Of a stretch of 64,000 nt of DNA, positions 55,234-64,000 are shown in pieces; the stretch's first letter is position 1; each line of letters opens with the position of its first letter. Where the stretch lies: the NCBI GenBank assembly GCA_022432975.1, contig CM039511.1, positions 26,217,153-26,281,152 on the forward strand, read 5' to 3'. Source of the DNA: Begonia masoniana. Its lineage: Eukaryota > Streptophyta > Magnoliopsida > Cucurbitales > Begoniaceae. Under the pieces are notes generated by a model. It saw nothing but the letters and a program-made list of their open reading frames with translations, made no database searches and was not told the DNA's origin. The position numbers and the translations under genes are program-made.

Positions 55234-56955
55234 AAACTAAAGAATTGAACTCATGTAGCCGGTTCTGTTTTTGTGAGATTTGATCAGCTGTGATGCTTGG
55301 TTTGTAAAATAAATTGTGGCATTGGATAGTAGACATGTAGAGATTTATGAAATGTATTGGATCGTACAAATCTATTGAGAAACGAGTAAGTTATGGCCAA
55401 TTGAAGATTGGGCAAGGAAAGGGAGGAAATTTGGGATTTGTGGTTTAAGGTTTTAGTGTTAGCTTGGTTTATTGCTAGAAATAGAATAGGCACTCCTTAG
55501 AAGTCTTTGATGCTTACTAACTGATTTTTCTCGTAATATGCTAAGTTAACGAATGAGCATTTAACGCGGCCAAAGTGAGTAAGTACGTTGCGAGAATCCA
55601 GGTAAGTAGAGGACATTTGTGTTTTGCCTTCAGGCCTACACCATTGAACGGTAGGGTTGTTTGATTGATTGGTTGTTGTATTGTTTTTTTGTTGAGCATT
55701 GTGTTGATATGCATCATTGTTTTTGAACCACGAAAAATGAGTTTTAAGCATATTATGAGTGGTTAGCATGAAATATAAAATATAAGAAGAGATTGCAACC
55801 TGGTCTTGAGTAGAGCCGCCTCGGCAGGGAGTAGTGCTAGTGTAGCACCTCGATAGGGCCTCTACGAGAGATTCACTACTGAAAATACGTAATGCGTCGT
55901 GAGTATGAACGCCTTGATGTTAGTGTGCGAGAGAAATCACTAGAGGGTTCTATGATCGATGCGGGAGGAGATTATATATGGCCGTCCTGTGAGCTGGGCT
56001 CGGATGTGTGCCTTCGATCTTGCTCTGCTGGATCAAGGTGTGGTCATCCTAGACGGTTATAGGATGAGTGCCAACTTAATCCACACGGCTCGCTAAGTGA
56101 AACACTAATGAAACGAAAATGAAATGAGAACAACAGAGCGAGTAGAAACTGCATGTGTTAAGGGTTGAGTATGCATTGTGTTTTTAAATTCATTATTCCA
56201 TACTTGCTAAGCATTAGACTTACGTTTTGTATTCAATAGTGTAGGTGAAGATAATCTTTCAGGTGAGCCTTGTGAGCGTGGACTGGATGAAGAGGGGAGT
56301 TGGGGACGCACTTGTGTGTGCCGGTGCTGGCAACTTGTTAGGGTGATTCCGACCAAGCTCAGTAGGTGTGTAGTGTAATGTGATGTTTGATAGAAAAGAA
56401 CGAGATAGTTGAGTTAAGGAGGGTTTTGGAATATGTTTTGAACTCTTTTGGGTGTGTGCTTTGGTTTTGTTATATAAATGGTTGTTTTCAGGTTTTGGTT
56501 TTTAAATAATCAAACGTTATGCTGGTCTAGTTTTTAGAAAGAAAGGTTGTTCATTTTCAAGAATTTTTTCGATTCTGCTTACGGTTTTGAGTTGTGTTTT
56601 CGGGGTTTTATCGTTTTGAGGGGTGAAAAATAGTGGAAGTTGGTTTGGGGATGTTTTTAGGTGAAATGTAAGGGTGAGAAGTGAAGAAAATTGGAAAATG
56701 GTGGAAAAATGTCAAAGTGGGCACGGGGGGCCGAGCTGTAGGCACGCAGGCGCAAGGTGTAGGCACACTGGCACGAGAGTGGCGTGCGCTGCTGGGGCAT
56801 GCAGCACCTAGCGCCGATCAATTGGCAAGTGGTCAGGAAAACTCGAGAGGGTGCCGATTGATGGGCGCGGAGCGCCGATCGATCGTCCCTGGGGCGCGTT
56901 GCGACAGCGCGCGATGTTTGGGATACGCGCGCGCACCCCTTGTGGCGAACTTGAG

Positions 56956-56980
<25 letters not shown>
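56956..56980. repeat. Poly(T) tract in LTR P
   Basis: 25 uninterrupted T bases. Confidence 0.95.
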
Positions 56981-56987
<7 letters not shown>

Positions 56988-57405
56988 ACCTTTTCAAATA
57001 TGTTTTAACCCAAACTTTTTCGATGTCTTTTGTACATATTTTATGAACATTTTTCACACGTTTTCGAGGGTTCAAAAAACCAAAAAATCGAGTCAAAATT
57101 TTATCGACAATTATTTTAAATGTTATAAAGACGAGCAAAGTAGCGACCCGAGCTCGGGTGGGTTCGGGGGAGTTACACGCACCACCCAAGCGCCGCGCAC
57201 ACAAGGGTGGTTGACGCACGCACGCTCAAACGTTTTCCCACGTATTTTAAATGATTTAAATGACTCAAAAACCAAGTCAACGTTTTACCGAAATCGATTT
57301 TAGCCTCCATTTTAAGTTGTACGAAAAAGATTAATTTTATGTCAAAAAGTCAAGTATAAGTAAAGTTAAGTCCCGTGACGGCCCTCGTGGGACAGGGTTG
57401 TTACA

Positions 57406-58030
57406 GGAACAAACCTCCTCCTTATTAAGGCCTTTATAACTCCAAGTTTGTACTTCTTCATCCCCTTCGCATCTCCTTTGGGCCATGACATTTTTCCAAC
57501 ACAAGTTGGCATAACCCGAGAGCTTTAGTGCCCCCATTTGTATTTTGATTCTCTTTGAGTAGTTGTAGCACTCAAAGATTTGTCCACCTTCTCCACCCAC
57601 TCAAGGAAATAATCTCCATTGCAAGAACCTCTGAAGGAGGAATTCCAATTTTCACATTTCTAATTTCATCACAATGCTCGTGCCTTCTCCTTGGACTAGG
57701 TTAAACATTCACTTCGGTTTTGAGATCACCATCATTTTCATCATTGGCCTTTTCTTTGTCGAATGATCCTCTATCTTACTCAACTTTTCTTCTTAGCCTA
57801 GGGTTTGTAGGAACCCTTGTTTGTTGGTAACGAGACTCAAGGTTAAGTTTTGCCTACTCACAACCATGATTCAGAGCTCATTTATTTGGCATTGAAGATT
57901 TGATTCTCCATCTATCAGTGGTGGAATACTTGGTTGTGTAGCCTCACAATTTGTGGAACACTAGCCCCACTTCTTGTCATCATTTTGGAGATGAAAGATA
58001 ACCAAAAGTTTAGGGAAGACAAGTAATTTG
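57406..58030 (-). pseudogene. G3 gag, N-terminal part
   Basis: On the minus strand the frame near 57985 opens MMTRSGAS, similar in style to the gag start MTNRSG of the gag-protease-X element. Later text ECYNYSKRIKIQMGALKLSG and CWKNVMAQRRC matches the conserved gag core, ending RRRFVP at the O insertion. Stops and shifts are frequent. Confidence 0.75.
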
Positions 58031-58042
58031 GCTCTGATACCA
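58031..58042 (-). other. G3 primer-binding site (initiator tRNA-Met)
   Basis: GCTCTGATACCA, two bases before the right LTR start TGATGC at 58045. Confidence 0.9.
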
Positions 58043-58502
58043 AATGATGCAAAACCAATTAGGAAAGTATCCAACCAAACCACTAAAATTTTGGTTGTTT
58101 GGCTGAATAGATGTCGACTTGTGAGGATTGTAACAAGAGTTTTGCATGACGCCTTTCGATGAATTCTAAACATCTAGCTCCTCATGGAGTTATGAGAATA
58201 TACTCCGAAATTGGTTGACTAAATCAATATGGAAAGAAGGATAAGAATAAAAGGACACAAGTTGTGATGACCCAAATGTGTACGTATGAGCACGACTGCG
58301 AATCAAACCTTGGGTTGAGGGGCAAACCTCGGGACCTAAGCCGAGTGTAGGCAAATCCCGGACTCGAGTATAGGCAAATCCCGGGTCATAAAAAGGGGGT
58401 CGTCACAATCCCACATTGCTTAGAGAGGTATATGGAAATAAAACATATGTAAGGAAACCCTCCCAAAGATAGTAAGACGCGTTTTGGAGTACAGTTGACA
58501 AC

Positions 58503-58580
58503 GGATCCCATAAGAACTCCGAAGTTAAAAGTGCTCTGATGAGAGCAGTACCATGTTGGATGACCGACTAGAAAGTCCTC
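58503..58580 (+). ncRNA. 5S rRNA-like segment, Cassandra LTR 1
   Basis: GGATCCCATAAGAACTCCGA begins the match to plant 5S rRNA. AGTTAAAAGTGCTC aligns with the internal box A and GGATGACCGACTAGAAAGTC with the box C region. It is diverged from true 5S but keeps the pol III promoter layout. It is not a functional rRNA gene. Confidence 0.85.
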
Positions 58581-58961
58581 ACCAAACAAATCCATGAGGG
58601 GAGGATATTGTGCTACGACCTAGTCCCCAGAACGGACAATATCTTACTGGGAAAAGGGGTCATTATAAATGGTATCAGAGCCTGTACCCAAATGAAATTG
58701 TGGCCAACGGGGATGTTGGTCCCCCGAGGGGGGAGTGATTGGGATGACCCGAATGTGTACGTATGAGCACGACTGCGGGGCAAACCTTGGATTGTGGGTC
58801 AAACCTCGGGACCTAAGCCGAGTGTAGGCAAATCCCCGACTCGAGTATAGGAAAATTCTGGGTTGTAAAATGGGGGTCGTCACAATCCTATATCGCTTGG
58901 GGAGGTATATGAAAATGAAACATATGTAGGAGTAATACGCGTTTTGGAGCACAATTGACAA

Positions 58962-59040
58962 TGGATCCCATAAGAGCTCCGAAGTTGAAAGTACTATAGC
59001 GATAGCAGTACCATGTTTGGTGACCCACTGGGAAGTTCTC
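58962..59040 (+). ncRNA. 5S rRNA-like segment, Cassandra LTR 2
   Basis: GGATCCCATAAGAGCTCCGA through GGTGACCCACTGGGAAGTTC. Box A reads AGTTGAAAGTACTA, more altered than in LTR 1; box C is closer to the 5S consensus. Confidence 0.82.
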
Positions 59041-59898
59041 GCCAAACAAATCCGTGAGGGGAGGATATTGGGCTATGGCCCAATCCCCGGAGTGAAAAAT
59101 ATCTTACGGGAAAAAGTGGGTTGTTATACAACCTAGTCCATAAGGCTGCAACAATCGCTCCCCTTGACTCATTTTGCTTCCTTTGCAAAAAGGGAGCTCT
59201 TCAACTTGTTTTTAAGTGTGAGATGGATGCAACTTCTCTAGGAGGTTCACTACTTAAGGAAAGTAGTGAGGAAGATGCAATCATAGAAGTGAATGATCTA
59301 GCTCACAAGATCACACACAACTAGTACACAAGAACAAACAGTTGCTAACAACCGAATGGGGTGCTCGAATGGAAGACTACAAAATAAAGTAATTTAGTGT
59401 TGTCAATTGATCAAAGATGACTACTAAGAACTCTAAAAGGAGCATCCAAGAAGAAGATTAGGATTCTAGCAACCATTTGCAATAAATTACATGCAAACAA
59501 CATAAACCAAACATGGGCTCACAAAGCCACTTTGGTTGGACCGAGTGAGTGTTATAAAATGTTGTCCATAAAACTACTACAAGTTAATGTCCAAAAGCCA
59601 AATTAAGCCAACAACATAAGATAATAAAAGTACAAGATTAAAAAGGCCTTAAAGCTTCAAATGGCGCAAAAGAAAGGCCCAAGAGTGAAGAGGTGCCTGC
59701 GACCTTCACAACACGACCCCCTCCTTGGTTGCATCTTTGGTCTCCCAAGTTAGCATGTGAATGGACTTCTCTTTGTCACTAGATGTTGGGGCCTTCTCCG
59801 AGCTTTCACACAAGAGATTACTTGCATAATAAAGGCAACTAAACATTTTAGAAAGGCACTTGACCCTCTCCATTATGAGTGGTCCCCGTGGCACATTA

Positions 59899-60090
59899 TA
59901 CACTGGGTCAAAATCCACAAACTTGTCTGAGTCTAAGAGAAAGCCAAAGTCATGAATACCTCACTAAACACTAAGGGAAATACATGGATAAGTCCTATAA
60001 TGGAACTAGGAACATAATTCAGAAAACTATCTCTCCCAAAAATAAAGGTCGTGCAGTGGACACTTCACCCAAATGGTCGACACTTGAAAC
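59899..60090. other. Spacer between G3 and E8, no gene
   Basis: 192 bp with GTCGACAC words near the right end (60065-60090) that continue after E8 (62930-63080), so E8 was inserted into a sequence that already carried that motif. Confidence 0.5.
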
Positions 60091-60344
60091 TGTAACGCCC
60101 CGAACCCGGCCCGGGCCCGGTGCGTCACGTTGCAAACAACTCTCGAATTTAAACGACGTTTAAAAGTAATTTAATAAAAATATTCGGCTCGGTTTTGTAA
60201 AATTCCCGGCTCGATGTTCGGGTTTTTCGAACCCTCAAATTTTGTTGGAAAACGTGCCAAAATATGTTTAAAATATGTCGGAAAAAGTCGGGTTAAAACT
60301 GGTTTGAAATAAGCGTCAAAATGTTAAAAATTGAAGTATGAACA

Positions 60345-60545
60345 GTAAAGTGTCGACACTATGAACAGTAGGTGTCAACACTTTAAAACAGTTTTGCTCT
60401 CTGGTCTCTTTTCTTTGCAAAAGGTGTCGACACCTTGTATTTGGTGTCGACACTTTTGCAACTCAGTGAACAGTAAGTGTCGACACCTTGTCTTTGGTGT
60501 CGACACTTTTACAACAGGATGAACAGTACATGTCAACACCTGCAT
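60345..60545 (-). repeat. GGTGTCGACACC palindrome array in LTR E8
   Basis: At least seven copies of perfect or near palindromes: GTGTCGACAC, AGGTGTCGACACCT, GGTGTCGACACTT, AAGTGTCGACACCTTG. They are separated by TGAACAGTA-type spacers. Confidence 0.88.
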
Positions 60546-61390
60546 GCAAATTTGTTTTTCCACTTTTCCTTAAGCTAAACTTCTCCAAAATCCATGAAAT
60601 TTTAACCACACACTCCCGACACCTAAATCTTCAAATCCCGTAAATTTTATAGAAAACCGACTTCAAATGATTAAATAAAAAAATAGCGAACATAACCCGA
60701 CGTTAAATAGTTTAAAACCAAAACGGGCGGCGTAACGCCTAAATTTCTTTACACCAAAACCTGAAATCAACCCACGAAATATATGTTTACAACTTCCTTA
60801 AATACGATAACTATTAAACACAATATCCCAACTCAAAAACACCAAAATACATTACGAAAATATTTACGAACACAATTTACCACAACTTAATAAAGTTTCC
60901 TAACTCCCACAAAACAACATTTCCGCACACCAACTATCCATACCAAAATACTTACAAATGAAACTATCCATGTCAAACATTCACCTCCCACTACCCGAGA
61001 CATCCAGTGGTCAAAACGCCCCGACAATAGCCTGCACCGGCGGACTCCGTACTCCTCCGACTGCAGCCTAATCCTCGGTAGTCTCGTCTACTTCACCTGT
61101 ATACAAATCGTCACCTACACCACAGAACACACAAAAAGGTAAGCCTAACGCTTAGCAAGTAGGGAATAATGCACAACGACACGCTAAATGCTCGACTCAA
61201 TCCTAACATGCAGTTTCTACACACTCAGTTGCTTTCTTTTCGTTTCAATTGCATTTTTATCTTTCACTTCCGTGTGAATCAAGTAGGCACACGCCCCCAC
61301 ACAGTCCAGGACGGCCACACCTTGACCCACGGAGCTAGACCGGAGGCACACGTCCCAACACAGTCCAAGACGGCCAACCGAATCTCCTCC

Positions 61391-61632
61391 AATCGATCGT
61401 AGAATCCTCCGTGCACTTCAAGCACGGGTGCACTTCAAGCACCAACCCCATTGTGCACTTCAAGCACGAATAGGTCGAGGAATTCATACTCACGACTCAT
61501 TACGTACATTAGAATCCCCCAATCGATCGTAGAATCCTCCGTGCACTTCAAGCACGGGTGCACTTCAAGCACCAACCCCATTGTGCACTTCAAGCACGAA
61601 TAGGTCGAGAAATTCGTACTCACGACCACGTT
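61391..61632 (-). repeat. Tandem 130-bp duplication with hairpin triplets, LTR E8
   Basis: Two copies offset by 130 bp (AATCGATCGTAGAATCCTCC at 61391 and 61521). Each holds three hairpins around the loop ACTTCAA: CCGTGC/GCACGG, GGTGC/GCACC and GTGC/GCAC(G). Neighbouring stems differ by paired changes at the outer positions. Confidence 0.85.
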
Positions 61633-62871
61633 GCAAATCTTTTCTTATCTTTCATTTCATTCTCACCGCTCAAGAATGCAAAACACGTAATTTCGTAGTT
61701 TAGAAAACCATGATGCGTGACACACGATGCATGACACAAAGCAAAACATAGCAACAATCAAACAATCCCTACCGTTCTATGGTGTAGGCCCGAAGGCAAC
61801 AAACACGCACTCCACTACTTACCTGGTGGCTGCTCGATACTTCCTTGTTCACACCGTCCAACAAAATCAAACGTTCGATCACCTAACCAATACAGAAATT
61901 CACTTAGTAACAACCTAAATAAATTATAAGGATTTTCTAATTAAACTAAGCACACATTTCCTCCTAAACTCACAACTTAACTCCAAACCCGATTTTTACA
62001 CCAAAATTGACCGTCCAACTTCAAACGGTCGTAACTCTCTCGTTTTTAACGGATTTCGACGTGCCACCCCATTACGGAAACCTCTACACGTCTACTATCC
62101 ATTTAAGCACTCAATTCAACCAAACAAACACTTTGGTCAGCCCGAAATTCCCAAAGACAGAATCGGGTATATGGTGTTCTTCAACCTATTTTGTGTAACA
62201 CTCTTTCAATCTTCCATCTAATCCCTCTAACAACCTAAATCACTCCATTCAACAACTAAACTACCAAAATAGGAAGGAAATATAACATCTAAACTCAATT
62301 TTTCGGACTTCACCAATTAGGGTTTCCAAACCCTATGCAAACTCTCACCAAACGCCCTAAAAACCTCAACAAATCAACCCTTAATGTATGCAATTGAAAA
62401 CCCACATGATTTTACCTTGAAAGCACCTTGGAAAATCGAAGAAAAGAAAGGGCAAGAAGCAGCTATGGAGGACGCCAAGCTTGGACGAAAATCGTGGAGA
62501 AGAAGATGGAAGGAAAAGAAGGAAACCAAACCCTTAAATTCTCCATTTTTCTCTCTTTTGAATTTTTCCACAACATTCTTCTTAATTACAAAAACTAACC
62601 ACTTTTCTTTGGTCTAAAGTTTTCCAACGTGAATCACTCATCGAAGCACCACTTTAATCTCTCCTTTCCATTATTTTATTTCATCATTTTTCATACCATT
62701 AATGCTTAAAACAATCCTATTGGTTGTTTGACTTTTCAAACCCTTTGGTTTGAATTGTCAAACCACTTCATTTTCTCTTCTCAACCTATCCCCTCCAAAC
62801 CCCTCACAAAGCACTCTCATACCTCACTAACTTAGGTCTAAACACGTAGTCAAAATTTTCCGGGTGTTACA

Positions 62872-63704
62872 GAAACTGTTGTGTTTCACCATTTGTTCAC
62901 GTTCTCCAAAGCGGTCGACAATTCAAAATCTCAGGTTTAACATTGGTCAACACTTCATCCAAAAGTGTCAACACTTGCTCGGCGGTCGACACTCTTGCTA
63001 AGTGTTGGACCCCTTAAATCCTTGGGTCCTTCCTGGGATGCACGACCGCTTGACACTTGCCTCGAAGGTGTCGATCGCTGGTGAATTCCAGTGATGGGTA
63101 GTTCATCGAATTCGCCCTTTCCCGTCGTTTCTCGACTCCAAACAACGAATAAACCTACACAAGCTCCAAATGCACACAAAAAAACTAGATATAACCAAGG
63201 GATTTTAGCTCCTTTGCTCAAATCCGAATCTAAACATAAATCCTAACTTAAACCTTAAAAACCAAGTTGTGAAATTGACTTACTCTCAAAGTTCCTTCAC
63301 GAAGTTTGTTGCTCTAAGCCTCATGAACAAGATTTAAGCCTCACAAATCGACAAGTCACACACTTAAGAAATTGCTCTCTCTTCTCCCCCTTTCTCTTCT
63401 TCTCCGGGACACATAAATGAAAAGGCAAAATAAGGTTTCCAACCATATTAATGAAATAACTTTTTTCATTTAAATTTTATTTTATTTAATTTTTTTACTT
63501 AGTATAATTATGACTTATATTCAATAAAAAGTTGTCATAGCTACTTCCTTTAAAATTCCAAACATTATTCAAAATATTAACCAAGATGCAATTCAAATTA
63601 CCCAATTAATAATTCTCCTCAAATTTAACTACAAGGTAATTTCCCAAATTACCAATTTATTAAAAAATCCAACGTGGTTACAAAACGAGTCAACCCATGA
63701 TGAT
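62872..63704. other. Unassigned repeat-like DNA
   Basis: GTCGACAC words at 62910-63080, then AT-rich sequence. A minus frame at 62955-63221 (88 codons, N-terminal MSKGAKIPWLYLVFLCAFG, a hydrophobic segment) could be coding but sits in repeat-like text without support. I leave it uncalled. Confidence 0.4.
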
Positions 63705-64000
63705 ATGAACCCGGGAGAAACCAAAGACAACCCCATGAAGCATGATCCATTGCAAGTCATAGGTGGACTGATGACAAGGTCAAGATTTAAAAAGATGCAC
63801 AAAGCTTTACATAATTTGATCATGGAAACTCAACAAAAAAAGGCTTCACAACTCAACCAAAGATCAATAATTATGCTAAGTATTAATGAGGAGTCCATAG
63901 AGGAAAGCCATGGAAAAGACCATGAGATTATTGTATGGAAAAAGAATTTGTTACGTTGGAGGAAACAAAGGAGTTGCCCGTGCGTGCCACAAATCAACCA
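63705..64000 (+). CDS. Partial retroelement-like reading frame, open at window end
   Basis: A frame from the ATG at 63705 (also open upstream) continues through the window edge without a stop, about 98 codons. The segment PLQVIGGLMTRSRFKKMHKA followed by LHNLIMETQ resembles a text common near the C-terminal part of plant gypsy polyproteins and related host-annotated proteins (G-P-M-T-R-S-R-A-K type). It may be the edge of another element on the plus strand. Confidence 0.45.
   Translation, partial: MNPGETKDNPMKHDPLQVIGGLMTRSRFKKMHKALHNLIMETQQKKASQLNQRSIIMLSINEESIEESHGKDHEIIVWKKNLLRWRKQRSCPCVPQIN

Larger units (their letters stand above)
51879..57177 (+). mobile_element. Solo LTR P inside O, with Q nested in it
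   Basis: Starts TGTAACACCCGAG at 51879 and ends GGTTCGGGGGAGTTACA at 57177. Flanks TGCAC (51874-51878) and CGCAC (57178-57182) match at four of five bases. Its own sequence is 51879-52639 plus 55239-57177, about 2.7 kb. It has a 106-bp tandem duplication near its start, a hairpin (GTGCT/AGCAC, about 55826), the box GTGTAGGTGA at 56239-56248, CGATCGATCG-type palindromes at about 56815-56890 and a T25 run at 56956-56980. Its 3' end matches E4. Confidence 0.85.
49618..57405 (+). mobile_element. Solo LTR O inside G3 gag, with P and Q nested in it
   Basis: Starts TGTAACACTCGAT at 49618 and ends GACAGGGTTGTTACA at 57405. Target duplications GGAAC are exact (49613-49617, 57406-57410), and the gag reading (RRRFVP then VPTHYKQEV) is rejoined across it. 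Its own sequence is 49618-51878 plus 57178-57405, about 2.5 kb. It includes a TC microsatellite, the box GATGTAGGTATG at about 51202-51213, and GATCGATC palindromes at about 51738-51860. There is no coding interior. Confidence 0.88.
58263..59128 (+). mobile_element. Cassandra TRIM retrotransposon carrying 5S rRNA sequence
   Basis: Two LTRs (58263-58667, 405 bp; 58740-59128, 389 bp) begin TGTGATGACCC and TGGGATGACCC and end TTATA. The 72-bp interior holds only a tRNA-Met primer site (TGGTATCAGAGC, 58670-58681) and a purine-rich tract (about 58720-58735). Each LTR contains a 5S rRNA-like segment, which is the hallmark of Cassandra. The flanks CAAGT and CAACC are imperfect copies. The uninterrupted G3 LTR at about 36893 shows the empty site (ACACAAGTTGGTCTG). 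It encodes no protein and depends on other elements. Confidence 0.93.
36825..59898 (-). mobile_element. Ty3/gypsy element G3, broken by four separate insertions
   Basis: Right (5') LTR 58045-59898 starts TGATGCAAAACC next to a tRNA-Met primer site. Left (3') LTR 36825-37651 ends CCGTGGCACATCA and lacks about the first 150 bp. Ignoring insertions, gag, protease, RT, RNase H and integrase follow in order on the minus strand. Insertions: 38358-45404 (integrase), 46131-47307 (RNase H), 49618-57405 (gag), and 58263-59128 (5' LTR). In each coding case the protein text resumes on the far side of the insertion. Many frameshifts and stops are present. No chromodomain was recognised. The left TSD could not be determined. 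Confidence 0.85.
58045..59898 (-). repeat. 5' LTR of G3, interrupted by Cassandra
   Basis: Runs from TGATGCAAAACC to CCGTGGCACATTA. Without Cassandra it is about 985 bp. A candidate right target copy, TACAC, follows at 59899-59903; the left partner is missing because the other LTR is truncated. Confidence 0.78.
60091..62871 (-). mobile_element. Solo LTR E8 (2781 bp)
   Basis: Starts TGTAACGCCCCGAACCC at 60091 and ends CCGGGTGTTACA at 62871, with exact target duplications GAAAC (60086-60090, 62872-62876). Minus orientation: the box appears as TCACCTACAC at 61111-61120. It carries GTGTCGACAC palindromes near the left end and a duplicated hairpin cluster at 61391-61630. No retroelement protein is present. 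Confidence 0.93.

Noticed and set aside
58503..58580. A functional 5S rRNA gene
   Set aside because: The match covers only part of 5S, is diverged, and is repeated in both ends of an 866-bp element with a tRNA primer site, so it belongs to Cassandra.
62955..63221. A minus-strand membrane protein of 88 codons
   Set aside because: One hydrophobic stretch is present, but the frame lies in repeat-like DNA with GTCGACAC words and shows no intron or UTR context or recognisable family.

Overview
This is a nuclear plant window, almost certainly a dicot. Two genuine intron-containing plastid-protein genes lie on the plus strand inside a dense mass of nested LTR retrotransposons. The transit peptide and general style of the first gene fit a cucurbit-like eudicot, but I would not insist on the family. 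No bacterial features, CRISPR arrays or operons are present.

Layout. 1-6094: three nested long LTRs (E0' contains E0, which contains E1), abutting a broken host reading frame at 6095-6404. 7434-12575: an 11-exon gene for plastid ribosome recycling factor. 13109-14306: a 3-exon gene for a small plastid membrane protein resembling DUF6737. 14542-19562: a complete but decayed Ty3/gypsy chromovirus on the minus strand, 235 bp downstream of that gene. 19563-21712: quiet AT-rich DNA. 21713-24362 (E3) and 25525-29305 (E4): two solo LTRs with exact 5-bp target duplications (TSDs). E4 carries a 1.4-kb minisatellite and an array of UUCG-loop hairpins. 29606-36158: a non-autonomous element on the minus strand coding for gag, protease and an unknown domain, with no reverse transcriptase (RT) or integrase. 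About 36825-59898: a Ty3/gypsy element on the minus strand (G3) that has been used repeatedly as a target. Its integrase is split by a 4.5-kb LTR element, itself split by solo LTR E5. Its RNase H is split by a palindromic SINE-like composite. Its gag is split by three nested solo LTRs (O, P, Q). Its 5' LTR is split by a Cassandra element carrying 5S rRNA sequence. 60091-62871: solo LTR E8. 63705-64000: the start of another retroelement-like reading frame, open at the window edge.

Boundaries were found by hand from TG...CA (or TTACA) termini and 5-bp duplications. In several places the interrupted reading frame or a paralogous empty site confirms them. The nine long LTRs (E0', E0, E1, E3, E4, E5, O, P, Q, E8, with E0' partial) share terminal sequence TGTAACRCYC...GGGYGTTACA and an internal box close to GTGTAGGTGA, and most carry hairpin-forming repeats at matching positions. 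Within the window each complete one is solitary, so LTR-LTR recombination appears to have removed the internal regions. The most interesting unexplained signal is this recurring secondary-structure architecture, including hairpins whose stems differ by paired changes. All retroelement coding regions shown here are broken or partial.
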